Positions 32,201 through 38,469 of a stretch of 39,763 bases of DNA are shown piece by piece. The DNA is taken from positions 1-39,763 of the forward strand of contig JAAVHC010000055.1 of the NCBI GenBank assembly GCA_014799925.1. The letters are read 5' to 3'. Under the pieces are notes generated by a model. The model had not been told where the DNA came from and ran no database searches. It was given only the letters and a program-made list of their open reading frames with translations. The stretch's first letter is position 1. Each line of letters begins with the position of its first letter. This DNA comes from Oscillibacter sp. Lineage in GTDB: Bacteria > Bacillota > Clostridia > Oscillospirales > Oscillospiraceae. A program made the translations under genes and the position numbers.

Positions 32201-32977
32201 GTCTGCAAGAGCATTGTCAAGACGATGGCCCGGGTGGGCGTGGTCACCGACTACGCGACCGATGGCGAGACCGCCGTTCGGATGATGCGGGAGCACCGCG
32301 AGACGGGGCAGCCCTACGACCTGATCCTGCTGGACTGGCAGATGCCCGACCTGAACGGACTGGAGACCGCCCGGCTCATCCGAAAGAATTATTCAGAAAA
32401 TATCCCCATCCTTCTCCTTACCGCCTATGACTGGAGCGATATCGAGCAGGAGGCTATGGAAATCGGCATCAACCACTTTATGCCCAAGCCCTTTTTCATG
32501 AGCACCTTTAAGGAGGTCATCCGCCGGCTGATGGGCAGCCGGAAGCCGGCAAAAATCAGTCAATCGGATGTCGTCCGGGATAAGCGGATTCTGGTTGTGG
32601 ACGATATTGAGGTCAACCGGATTATTCTGATGAAGATCCTCGGCACTCTTGGCGCCGTCTGCGATACCGCCTCCAATGGACGGGAGGCAGTGGAGAAGTT
32701 TATGAATGCGCCTCCTGATGGATACGATCTGATTCTGATGGATGTGCAGATGCCGGAGATGAATGGCTATGAAGCTACCCGGACGATCCGGGCAAGCAGT
32801 CATCCTTTCGCAAAAACCGTGCCCATCATTGCCATGACGGCGAACGCTTTTGTGGACGATGTGCGGGACGCCATTGACTCCGGTATGGACGCGCATATCG
32901 CCAAGCCGGTTCAACTTGATAATCTGAAGGCGACGATCCAGCAGGTCCTGGACAGCCGTGCAGCCGCGAAAAACTGA
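29270..32977 (+). CDS. Hybrid sensor histidine kinase with two SBP_bac_3 sensors and two receivers
   Basis: A 1235-residue membrane sensor. A signal peptide or anchor (about 18-38) is followed by two periplasmic-binding-like domains outside the cell (about 43-265, starting RTVRAGVFFFDGYHM, and 275-510, starting GEKRITVTSLPNRKPYSY). One membrane helix (about 525-547) is followed by a PAS-like region (560-690), a HisKA domain with His730 (SVSHDIRTPMNAI), a HATPase_c domain (about 780-900, DNGLGMS and GTGLGMAI), and two receiver domains with Asp1022 (LLDWQMPDLNG) and Asp1158 (LMDVQMPEMNG). There is no HPt or DNA-binding domain, so a separate HPt/regulator must take the signal. SBP_bac_3 domains usually bind amino acids or similar small solutes. 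Related to BvgS/EvgS-type sensors. It stands alone with its own promoter and terminator. Confidence 0.93.
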   Translation: MKRKQRRHLLNRPYVRQILTLLLCFVLLSSSPPAAAAEEPAKNRTVRAGVFFFDGYHMRDDDGTYTGYGIELLNLISQYSHLNFEFVGYDNTWEEMQTMLLNGEIDMVTSARKTRARMDIFGFSDPIERNSTVLSVREENTSIVSGDYDTYNGMVVGLLSGSSQNRTLPTFAEENGFTYETREYEDSSQLEAALQRGDIDAILTSNLRRAENERILDTTSINYFYAITRKDDQELLDEINYAIKQMNLYEGDYWANTLYIKYYGSGATSTGSGGFTQRELDYIEAVVSGEKRITVTSLPNRKPYSYAEDGELKGIQPRFFARLMEIAGLPYEMIVPEDNAEYEQLMESGGVDVVLDWQQTTSTGMEYAGNGFLTTAYMNTGTALVTRKDFSGTDVSSLAVLEGMMGLPLEHEEFQDARILPCASQEDLLKAVLEGETDAAFMRTHAAQFFINNDRTNSLRLDMVDSDQIVFKMYIPNSSDHELVTILNKCIQRVPDDVLSLLITEYTAGTAENLAFFQYMAAHPGTILLLSSLVTLAIGVIIFFYLRSRWNNRLLRTTEQANQELEEQLAIVNALSRDYLNVYTLNTRSGTLRAVKLDGCLTPGLDWKSTEAFPYAEFLLRYIDNEVADEDKDYMTEALSLERVQDALSRTPEYTGTYRVQTGEDLHDYQFTYVAYQAEGQTTPLVLAGFRNIDEIVRKEQKQKAALQDALHMAQAASEAKTAFLSSVSHDIRTPMNAITGFLALMKDEVDNPETVREYIQRIDAASQHLLGLINDVLDMNKIESGSTTLSISEMDMADVIEEINTIIRPQTKAKGQTFDIFVSQLKYEHLMGDKMRINQILINLLSNAVKYTQEGGNIQLRVEELSRVVNNYSRLRFTVSDNGLGMSEEYQKVIFDPFTREDTKTTHEIQGTGLGMAITKSLVDLMGGTIRVESVRGEGSTFTVELELHIQEREDAPEFWTEHKVSKMIVADDDEEVCKSIVKTMARVGVVTDYATDGETAVRMMREHRETGQPYDLILLDWQMPDLNGLETARLIRKNYSENIPILLLTAYDWSDIEQEAMEIGINHFMPKPFFMSTFKEVIRRLMGSRKPAKISQSDVVRDKRILVVDDIEVNRIILMKILGTLGAVCDTASNGREAVEKFMNAPPDGYDLILMDVQMPEMNGYEATRTIRASSHPFAKTVPIIAMTANAFVDDVRDAIDSGMDAHIAKPVQLDNLKATIQQVLDSRAAAKN

Positions 32978-32984
32978 CAGATTA

Positions 32985-33027
32985 AGAGAAAAAGCGATGA
33001 GCCATTATGGTTCATCGCTTTTCTCTT
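32985..33027 (+). terminator. Rho-independent terminator of the hybrid kinase gene
   Basis: The arms GAGAAAAAGCGATGA and TCATCGCTTTTCTC (one bulge), with an inner GCC/GGT pairing, form a long hairpin. Its 3' arm is T-rich. Confidence 0.8.
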
Positions 33028-33061
33028 ATGGAGCTTCGTCTATAAATTTTTGAATCCGCAT

Positions 33062-33090
33062 TCATAAACCGGAAAAAAGTGTGCAAACTA
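33062..33090 (+). promoter_or_regulatory. Candidate forespore (sigma-G/sigma-F-like) promoter of spoVAD
   Basis: TCATA (33062-33066) and CAAACTA (33084-33090), 17 nt apart, resemble the sigma-G pattern (GHATR / CATNHTA) with one mismatch in each box. Its position, 60 nt before spoVAD, fits; the known spoVA operons are sigma-G controlled. Weak on sequence alone. Confidence 0.35.
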
Positions 33091-33151
33091 CCTCCGACGA
33101 CAAGCTCATAGACCGGGGATCGCCCGGCATTTCCGTTTTGGAGGCGAGATC

Positions 33152-34165
33152 ATGCAAAGACGATTGGGGCGGCAGACCGTCGCCCTGGAACAGCCGCCGG
33201 TCATTCTCTCCCATGCCGCCGTGGGCGGCAAGCAGGAGGGGGAGGGTCCCCTGGCCGGATGCTTTGACCACCTGTGCGAGGACAGCTTTTTTGGTGAAAA
33301 AACCTGGGAAAAGGCGGAGAGCGCCATGCAGAAGCTTGCCCTCGGCAAGGCGCTGGAGAAGGCGACCCTCGCCCCGGAGGATATCGACTATATCTTCGCG
33401 GGCGATCTGCTCAACCAGTGCATCGGCACGTCCTTTGGCCTGCGGGACTTCGGCATTCCGTTTTACGGCCTCTACGGAGCCTGCTCCACCATGGGGGAGT
33501 CCCTGGCGCTGGCCTCCCTGCTGGTTGCGGGAGGCTTTGCCCGAAAGGCCGCCGCCATGACCTCCAGCCATTTCTGCACCGCCGAGCGGCAGTACCGGAT
33601 GCCGGTGCCCTACGGCAACCAGCGCACCCCCACCGCCCAGTGGACGGCGACGGCCTCCGGCTGCGTCATCCTGAGTGCGGAGGGCGAGGGACCGAGGATC
33701 ACCGCCGTTACCTGCGGCAAGATCGTGGACAAGGGCATCTGCGATGTGAACAACATGGGTGCGGCCATGGCTCCCGCCGCCTATGACACCCTCTCCGCCC
33801 ACTTCCAGGCCACCGGGACCGGGCCGTCGGACTACGACCTGGTGCTCACCGGAGATCTGGGCGTCCTGGGCCATCAGATCGTGGCGGAGTTCTTCGAGAA
33901 GGACGGCGTGGACATGAGCAAAAACTACCAGGACTGCGGGATGCTGCTTTACGACGTCGGAAAGCAGGACATGCACGCCGGGGCCAGCGGCTGCGGCTGC
34001 TCGGCGTCGGTGCTGTGCGGGTATCTGCTGCGGCAGATGGAGGATAACCATCTGCATAAGATCCTGTTCGCCCCCACGGGGGCGCTGCTGTCGCCTACGT
34101 CCAGCTTCCAGGGGGAGAGCATCCCCGGCATCTGCCACGCGCTGACGATTCAAACAGGTAACTGA
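33152..34165 (+). CDS. spoVAD: Stage V sporulation protein AD
   Basis: A 337-residue SpoVAD, the peripheral protein of the SpoVA channel that binds dipicolinic acid and helps load it into the forespore. It has a thiolase/KAS-like fold (FAGDLLNQCIGTSFGLRDFG; YGLYGACSTMGESLALAS; MTSSHFCTAERQYRMPVPYG; GASGCGCSASV). Length is normal. The ATG has TTGGAGG about 8 nt upstream. The expected partner spoVAC, which normally precedes it, is not present: upstream is only a terminator and a candidate promoter. spoVAE lies downstream after a gap of about 350 nt. Confidence 0.95.
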   Translation: MQRRLGRQTVALEQPPVILSHAAVGGKQEGEGPLAGCFDHLCEDSFFGEKTWEKAESAMQKLALGKALEKATLAPEDIDYIFAGDLLNQCIGTSFGLRDFGIPFYGLYGACSTMGESLALASLLVAGGFARKAAAMTSSHFCTAERQYRMPVPYGNQRTPTAQWTATASGCVILSAEGEGPRITAVTCGKIVDKGICDVNNMGAAMAPAAYDTLSAHFQATGTGPSDYDLVLTGDLGVLGHQIVAEFFEKDGVDMSKNYQDCGMLLYDVGKQDMHAGASGCGCSASVLCGYLLRQMEDNHLHKILFAPTGALLSPTSSFQGESIPGICHALTIQTGN

Positions 34166-34177
34166 TGCTGTTTCTCA

Positions 34178-34192
34178 ATTAAAAGCGCAATA
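34178..34192 (+). repeat. Dispersed 15-mer, second copy
   Basis: ATTAAAAGCGCAATA here is identical to 3320-3334, and the next ~13 bases are also similar (GTCACCGT against GTCTCCGT). The first copy lies in the leader of the secreted peptide gene. It is probably part of a dispersed intergenic repeat. Confidence 0.5.
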
Positions 34193-34254
34193 CTGTCACC
34201 GTGTGAAAATCCGGGAAATGAAACGCATTGTAGAGCGAAAATAAAGTTCTTTTT

Positions 34255-34477
34255 GATACTTTTTCTTTCAAGAAAAAGTATGACGTCACCTGTTTGAGAG
34301 GGGAAGGTCCGGGCCGCGCGCGGCCCGCAAAGCGTTTTTCCGCGATTCTGCGGCGGCCGCATTGAGTGGCCGCGCAGAATCAGATTGCGCACGATCACTC
34401 GATGCGCTCATTGTGCGGTCACAGTACGTGCCGCCGGAAAAACAGTTCGAACCTGTTTTGCGCCTGCGAGCGCAAAA
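34255..34477. repeat. Cluster of intergenic hairpin repeats between spoVAD and spoVAE
   Basis: This gene-free stretch holds four perfect or near-perfect stem-loops in a row: ATACTTTTTCTT / AAGAAAAAGTAT (about 34255-34280), the 16-bp palindrome with half GGGCCGCG (34311-34326), GATTCTGCG...GGCC / GGCC...GCAGAATC (34344-34381) and TTTTGCGC / GCGCAAAA (34456-34477). None ends in a convincing terminator T run in the plus direction. It looks like stacked dispersed repeats that have entered the operon. Confidence 0.6.
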
Positions 34478-34513
34478 CTCTGCGAGGCTTTTTACTAGGA
34501 GGAGGACCCATGT

Positions 34514-34870
34514 ATGCAGTATCTGAACGCGTTCCTGTGCGGCGGCATCCTATGTGCCATCGGGCAGATTTTCATCGACAAAACCCAGCTGACGCCTGCC
34601 CGTATTCTGACGGGGTATGTGGTGATCGGCGTGTTTTTGGAGGCCATCGGTGTGTACGCTCCCATTGCGGACTGGGGCGGTGCGGGCGCGACCGTGCCCC
34701 TGACGGGCTTTGGCTCTAGTCTGGCGAAAGGGGTAGCCAAGGCGGTGGGGGAGAAGGGCTGGCTGGGCGTAATGACCGGCGGGCTCACCGCCACGGCGGG
34801 AGGCATCGCGGCGGCGGTGCTGTTCTCCTTCCTGGCGGCCCTGGTGTTCCGACCGGGAGAGAAGCGCTGA
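34514..34870 (+). CDS. spoVAE: Stage V sporulation protein AE
   Basis: A 118-residue membrane protein of the SpoVAE (SpoVAEB) family: about four hydrophobic helices, with the conserved LCAIGQIFIDKT at the N-terminus, GGAGATVPLTGFGSSLAKG in the middle and TGGLTATAGGIAAAVLFSFL near the end. It is part of the membrane channel for dipicolinic acid. The ATG at 34514 is used; a nearer ATG at 34510 is in the wrong frame. GGAGGAGG lies at 34500-34507. Separation from spoVAD by ~350 nt of hairpin repeats is unusual. A terminator follows. Confidence 0.94.
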   Translation: MQYLNAFLCGGILCAIGQIFIDKTQLTPARILTGYVVIGVFLEAIGVYAPIADWGGAGATVPLTGFGSSLAKGVAKAVGEKGWLGVMTGGLTATAGGIAAAVLFSFLAALVFRPGEKR

Positions 34871-34900
34871 TATGATCTCTCCTGACCGTAAGTCGTTTAT

Positions 34901-34930
34901 GGCGGCGTTCATCCGGAACGCCGCCGCTTT
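34901..34930 (+). terminator. Rho-independent terminator after spoVAE
   Basis: A perfect 10-bp stem, GGCGGCGTTC / GAACGCCGCC, with a 5-nt loop is followed by GCTTTT. It ends the spoVA transcript. Confidence 0.8.
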
Positions 34931-35025
34931 TGCCTCTTGGGGTGGAAATTTTTTATGTAATTTCTCCATTCATCCGGGCGGATTTTGTCAGATTGAGAGA
35001 AAAGAAAGTTTCGCTGGCTTTCCTC

Positions 35026-35054
35026 TTGCGCAGACGTGTTTCTTCTGATATCAT
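35026..35054 (+). promoter_or_regulatory. Promoter of the uracil permease leader
   Basis: A -35 box TTGCGC (35026-35031) and an extended -10 TGATATCAT (-10 box 35049-35054) have a 17-nt spacer. Transcription would start near 35061, 27 nt before the leader ORF. Confidence 0.65.
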
Positions 35055-35087
35055 GATGAGCAATGCAGAAAAAGGGGTGGGGACGAG

Positions 35088-35174
35088 ATGTCGGAGAGCC
35101 GGTTTTTTGATACGCGGAAATGCCTGGCTTTGGCTTCTTTTTTCGTCCCTTTATTTCCATTGACGGTCAAGTGA
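35088..35174 (+). CDS. 28-residue leader peptide of the uracil permease gene
   Basis: ATG at 35088 to TGA at 35172-35174, with the strong site GGGGTGGGGA about 7 nt upstream. The peptide begins MSESRFFDTRKC and then becomes hydrophobic (LALASFFVPLFPLTVK). It is encoded by a notably T-rich stretch (35128-35160), and its stop codon lies in the loop region of the terminator hairpin at 35162-35192. This geometry means that a ribosome finishing the ORF would cover the hairpin. It matches the E. coli pyrBI leader in plan, where U-rich leader transcription pauses at low UTP and coupled translation prevents termination. The role is inferred; the peptide itself may have no function. Confidence 0.55.
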   Translation: MSESRFFDTRKCLALASFFVPLFPLTVK

Positions 35175-35192
35175 TTGATCGTCTCTTTTTTT
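35162..35192 (+). terminator. Attenuator terminator before the uracil permease gene
   Basis: An 8-bp stem, GACGGTCA (35162-35169) / TGATCGTC (35176-35183, one G-U), is followed by TCTTTTTTT. It lies 53 nt before the permease start codon and within the end of the leader ORF. Confidence 0.75.
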
Positions 35193-35244
35193 GCGCGAAA
35201 GAGGGTGGGCCCTGCCGGCTCACCGGAATGAAGGGAGAAAAATT

Positions 35245-36603
35245 ATGAAAGAAAACACCGAAGCCATCCGCGACGCGCGGCAGTTGGGCGTGCCCAAGAT
35301 GCTGCTGCTGGGCGTCCAGCACATGTTCGCCATGTTCGGCGCCACCATCTTGGTCCCCATCATCGTCTCCAGCGCCTACGGCCTGCCCCTGAACATCCAG
35401 ACTACCCTGTTCTTTGCCGGCGTGGGCACTCTGTTCTTCCACCTGTGCTCCAGGCTGAAGGTCCCCGCTTTCCTGGGCTCCTCCTTTGCCTTCCTGGGCG
35501 GCTTTGAGACCATGAGCAAGATGGACCAGGGTATTTACGCGGGTATGTCCCCGGCGGACAAGCTGGCTTACGCCTGCGGCGGCATCGTGGTGGCCGGACT
35601 GCTGTACCTGGTACTGGCCCTCCTGGTCAAGGTGGCAGGCGTTCACAAGGTCATGCGCTTCCTGCCCCCTGTGGTTACCGGACCCATTATCATCTGCATC
35701 GGCCTGAACCTGGCTCCCTCGGCGGTGAGCAACGCCGCCCAGTGCTGGCCCTTGGCCCTGATCGCCCTGGCGGTCATCATCGTCTTCAACATCTGGGGCA
35801 GGGGGATGCTCAAGATCATCCCCATCCTCCTGGGCGTGGTCATCTCCTACGCTGCCGCCATCATCATGAACGCCTGCGGCATGACAAACGCCGACGGTTC
35901 CGCCATCCTGGACTTTGCCTCCATCGCTCAGGCCGGCTGGCTGGGCCTGCCCCCCTTCCAGATTGCCAAATTTGACATTTCCGCCATCCTGGTCATGGCC
36001 CCCATTGCCATCGCCGCTATGATGGAGCACATCGGCGACATGTCCGCCATCTCCGCCACCGTGGGTGAGAACTTTATCGAGAACCCTGGCCTCCACCGCA
36101 CCCTCATCGGCGACGGCCTGGCCACCACCCTGTCCGCCCTGTTCGGCGGCCCCGCCAACACCACTTACGGCGAGAATACCGGCGTGCTGGTCCTCTCCCG
36201 GGTCTTCGACCCCAGGGTGATTCGTCTGGCGGCCGTCTACGCCGTGGTTCTGGGCTTCATTCCCAAGATGGCCGGCGTCATCGGCTCCATGCCTACCGCC
36301 ATTGTGGGAGGCATCAGCTTCATGCTCTACGGCATGATCTCCGCCATCGGCGTGCGCAACATCGTGGAGAATCAGGTGGACTTCACCAACTCCCGGAACC
36401 TCATTATCGCCGCCGTCATCCTGGTGTGCGGCCTGGGCTTCTCCGGCGGTCTGACCTTCACCGTGGGAGGGACCTCCGTCACCCTCACCGCCCTGGCCAT
36501 TGCTGCCATCGCGGGGATCCTCCTCAACGCCGTTCTCCCCGGCAATGACTACGAATTCGGCGCCAATCCCTCCGGCGACCAGCACCGGGGCATCCACCAT
36601 TGA
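35245..36603 (+). CDS. Uracil/xanthine permease (NCS2 / UraA family)
   Basis: A 452-residue membrane transporter of the NCS2 nucleobase family, with about 14 membrane segments. Conserved stretches include [19 protein letters not shown] (about 17-36), [12 protein letters not shown], the [11 protein letters not shown] segment with the substrate-binding glutamate, and [15 protein letters not shown]. The ATG at 35245 has AAGGGAG at 35231-35237; the upstream in-frame extension lies in the attenuator. Bacterial members take up uracil or xanthine with protons. The E-H-x-G-D style and the pyrimidine-type attenuator upstream favour uracil, but xanthine is possible. It is a single-gene transcript with a terminator after it. 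Confidence 0.93.
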   Translation: MKENTEAIRDARQLGVPKMLLLGVQHMFAMFGATILVPIIVSSAYGLPLNIQTTLFFAGVGTLFFHLCSRLKVPAFLGSSFAFLGGFETMSKMDQGIYAGMSPADKLAYACGGIVVAGLLYLVLALLVKVAGVHKVMRFLPPVVTGPIIICIGLNLAPSAVSNAAQCWPLALIALAVIIVFNIWGRGMLKIIPILLGVVISYAAAIIMNACGMTNADGSAILDFASIAQAGWLGLPPFQIAKFDISAILVMAPIAIAAMMEHIGDMSAISATVGENFIENPGLHRTLIGDGLATTLSALFGGPANTTYGENTGVLVLSRVFDPRVIRLAAVYAVVLGFIPKMAGVIGSMPTAIVGGISFMLYGMISAIGVRNIVENQVDFTNSRNLIIAAVILVCGLGFSGGLTFTVGGTSVTLTALAIAAIAGILLNAVLPGNDYEFGANPSGDQHRGIHH

Positions 36604-36620
36604 GCGTAACGCCGCGCAAA

Positions 36621-36665
36621 CAAATCGGCAGGCCCCCTCCCGGCGGGAGAGGGCCTGCTGATTTG
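36621..36665 (+). terminator. Terminator after the uracil permease gene
   Basis: A 15-bp stem, CAAATCGGCAGGCCC / GGGCCTGCTGATTTG (one G-U), with an inner CTCCC/GGGAG. It also faces the end of the convergent gene at 36685 and may serve both. Confidence 0.85.
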
Positions 36666-36684
36666 TCCAGTGACAGAGGTTGGT

Positions 36685-37650
36685 TTACACGGCTAAAATG
36701 TCGTAAGTAACGTCCGTATTCGTGAAGGTAAGCAGCGCCCGGCTGTGATCGGCGTCGTCCAGCACCTGGAACACCAGATCCAGGCCGCTGAGAGCGGAGG
36801 AACGGATGCAGTCGCATATATAGGCGACAGAGTTTTCCGTAACAGCCTTCAGCGAGACCCAATCAGCGTCCTCGGCGCTGCCGTTGTTTTCCTGGATCAG
36901 CGCTGCCGTCCGGGTGATGCTTTCCTTCCAGACAGACACTGTGACGGCGGAATCGTCAAAGTCAATGGTATAGCCGTCATATTTCACAATAGCGTCCGCC
37001 TCGATCAGGCCGGTCAGCTCCGCCTCTGCATCCGCGTCCGCCACCGGCACGGTGGAGGACAGGGCGGCCGTGCCGGTGTCCTCCGACTCCGGCGAAAAGC
37101 CCCACGACTGCTTCTTCGCCTCGATGGTGGTCGTCATACCCAGGGCGCTGGCGGAATAGGAGATGACGCCGTTCTCATAGGTAAACTCCTTTGTGCTGCC
37201 GGCGGCGGCAAGCAGACCGGAAGCGTGGCTTGGATCGCTGTAGGATTCCCAGGTGTAGGGCTCTTTTCCGTCGGTAGGCGCGTCATAGGTCCCCTCCCAG
37301 TAGAGCGTCTGGGTGGCGCCTCCGTCGGATATCCAGTAGATCTCAATATGGTTCCCGGAGATGTAGATGCCGTGGTAGGCGTCCTTATTGCTGGCGTCAG
37401 GCGCCCACCACTCCCCGGTCAGGTTGGGAGGAACCGTCTTATCACGCAGCAGCGTCGACAGAAATTCCGTGCCGCCTATATGTGGGTCCGTCCTGGAGTA
37501 CAGGAATCCGCTGCCCAGGAAAAGCGCTGCGGCCAGAAAGAACGCGATCAGCAGCGTGACGCAGGATTTGTCCTTGACCGCCCGCATAATAATCAGGATC
37601 ATTAAGATAACGCACGCAAGAAAGCCTACTCCGCCTGTTATGAAATACAT
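36685..37650 (-). CDS. Membrane-anchored protein of unknown function
   Basis: A 321-residue protein with two N-terminal membrane helices (about 2-24 and 31-52) and a large outside domain rich in Thr, Ser, Trp and acidic residues (EWWAPDASNKDAYHGIYISG; EIYWISDGGATQTLYWEG). The latter half has repeated beta-type stretches. I recognise no family. The ATG at 37650 has GAGAGG about 6 nt upstream; the longer open frame begins in the promoter. It has a perfect promoter at 37763-37791. Neighbours (XRE and ribbon-helix-helix genes) suggest an accessory region rather than a core operon. Confidence 0.75.
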   Translation of the reverse strand: MYFITGGVGFLACVILMILIIMRAVKDKSCVTLLIAFFLAAALFLGSGFLYSRTDPHIGGTEFLSTLLRDKTVPPNLTGEWWAPDASNKDAYHGIYISGNHIEIYWISDGGATQTLYWEGTYDAPTDGKEPYTWESYSDPSHASGLLAAAGSTKEFTYENGVISYSASALGMTTTIEAKKQSWGFSPESEDTGTAALSSTVPVADADAEAELTGLIEADAIVKYDGYTIDFDDSAVTVSVWKESITRTAALIQENNGSAEDADWVSLKAVTENSVAYICDCIRSSALSGLDLVFQVLDDADHSRALLTFTNTDVTYDILAV

Positions 37651-37762
37651 AGACTCCTCTCCCTTACCCCTGCCGCCCTCCGGCAGCGTTATTGTTTCTA
37701 CGGCGCACGGGCAGCCCCGCTGCCGGACCGTCCGGGCCGGAGCGGATAGCATCCCAACTGGT

Positions 37763-37791
37763 ATTATACAGGATGCGGGGACGGAAATCAA
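37763..37791 (-). promoter_or_regulatory. Sigma-A promoter of the unknown membrane protein gene
   Basis: On the minus strand, a -35 box TTGATT (37791-37786) and a perfect -10 box TATAAT (37768-37763) have a 17-nt spacer, giving a leader of about 106 nt. Confidence 0.75.
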
Positions 37792-37865
37792 TGGGAAAAT
37801 CTATCCGGCGGCAGAAATAGAATGGGACCGTCAATTTGATGGAAGTGGACCGGCGGTCAGGGCAA

Positions 37866-38132
37866 TTATGATGTCTGCGGCGGCTTCTGATATTCCAGCA
37901 GGTCCTCGATCCTGCAATCCAGCACATAGCAAACCTTCGCGAAAAAATCAAGGTCCACCATCTGTACCTCCTTGCTCCTATAGTACCGGGTAATGACATC
38001 ATATTTTACTCCGGTCAATTCCTTCAGGCGATTCCTGCTAATGCCGCGGCTGTCCAGGACTTCTGCCAGCTTCACCTTGATACAGCCGTATTCGTCTGTG
38101 TGATAGTGAATGATTCCCCGCAAGCCGTCCAT
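37866..38132 (-). CDS. XRE (Cro/CI-type) helix-turn-helix regulator
   Basis: An 88-residue single-domain regulator of the small XRE type (IKVKLAEVLDSRGISRNRLKEL, then KYDVITRYYRSKEVQMVDLDFFAKVCYVLDCRIEDLLEY). The ATG at 38132 has AAGGAGG about 8 nt upstream. It is divergent from the ribbon-helix-helix gene; the two promoters share their -35 region, and direct repeats there are likely binding sites. It probably represses one or both. Such pairs occur in mobile elements and in toxin-antitoxin-like modules, but no toxin is visible. Confidence 0.88.
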   Translation of the reverse strand: MDGLRGIIHYHTDEYGCIKVKLAEVLDSRGISRNRLKELTGVKYDVITRYYRSKEVQMVDLDFFAKVCYVLDCRIEDLLEYQKPPQTS

Positions 38133-38154
38133 CGCATTCCCCTCCTTTTCATAA

Positions 38155-38205
38155 ATTTTACCATAGGATTCCCCTATTGACATTTTCCCTATTTAAGGTT
38201 ATCCT
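38155..38205. promoter_or_regulatory. Overlapping divergent promoters with direct-repeat operators
   Basis: Plus strand: -35 TTGACA (38177-38182), 17 nt, -10 TATCCT (38200-38205). Minus strand: -35 TGTCAA (38182-38177), 16 nt, -10 TAAAAT (38160-38155). The two -35 boxes are the same six base pairs. Direct repeats CCCTATT at 38172-38178 and 38187-38193, 15 bp apart, flank the -35 and look like regulator sites. Confidence 0.6.
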
Positions 38206-38243
38206 TATATCAGGTAAATTATAATTTGACGGAGGTGGGCATA

Positions 38244-38420
38244 ATGAACGCTGCAAAAGGAAAAAAACAGGTTCAGCTAACCTTGACAGTCGAAGCGTAC
38301 AATCGGCTCCAGGCGCTGGCAAAAGATGCGGACCGCACGCTTGCCGGATATCTTCGGTGGGTGTTTTCCAACTATCTGAAAGAACTGGACGCAAACAATC
38401 AAAGCAGCCCTTCTGAATAA
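38244..38420 (+). CDS. Ribbon-helix-helix (Arc/CopG-type) DNA-binding protein
   Basis: A 58-residue protein with a basic N-terminus, a beta strand (KKQVQLTLTVEAYNRLQALA) and two helices (ADRTLAGYLRWVFSNYLKEL), the usual ribbon-helix-helix order. The ATG at 38244 has GGAGGT about 8 nt upstream; an earlier in-frame start at 38226 lacks a site. It is divergent from the XRE gene. Members bind DNA as dimers and often autoregulate. Antitoxins of this fold are common, but no toxin gene follows; a terminator does. Confidence 0.8.
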   Translation: MNAAKGKKQVQLTLTVEAYNRLQALAKDADRTLAGYLRWVFSNYLKELDANNQSSPSE

Positions 38421-38464
38421 AAAACCGCCCCGCCCTCCGCATCTGCGGAAGGCGGGGCGGTTTA
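38421..38464. terminator. Bidirectional Rho-independent terminator
   Basis: A long stem, AAACCGCCCCGCC...TCCGC / GCGGA...GGCGGGGCGGTTT, with an ATCT loop. It has A- and T-rich flanks, ending both the ribbon-helix-helix gene and the V-ATPase operon. Confidence 0.9.
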
Positions 38465-38469
38465 CATAT

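Noticed and set aside
34510-34512. Alternative start codon for spoVAE at 34510
   Set aside because: It is out of frame with the conserved SpoVAE sequence; the ATG at 34514 is in frame.
35040-35245. Purine riboswitch or PyrR-binding leader before the permease gene
   Set aside because: I see neither the conserved purine-aptamer loops nor the PyrR-binding hairpin consensus; the leader ORF plus terminator explains the region better.
38244-38420. Antitoxin of a type II toxin-antitoxin system
   Set aside because: The fold is compatible, but a terminator follows at once and there is no toxin gene beside it.
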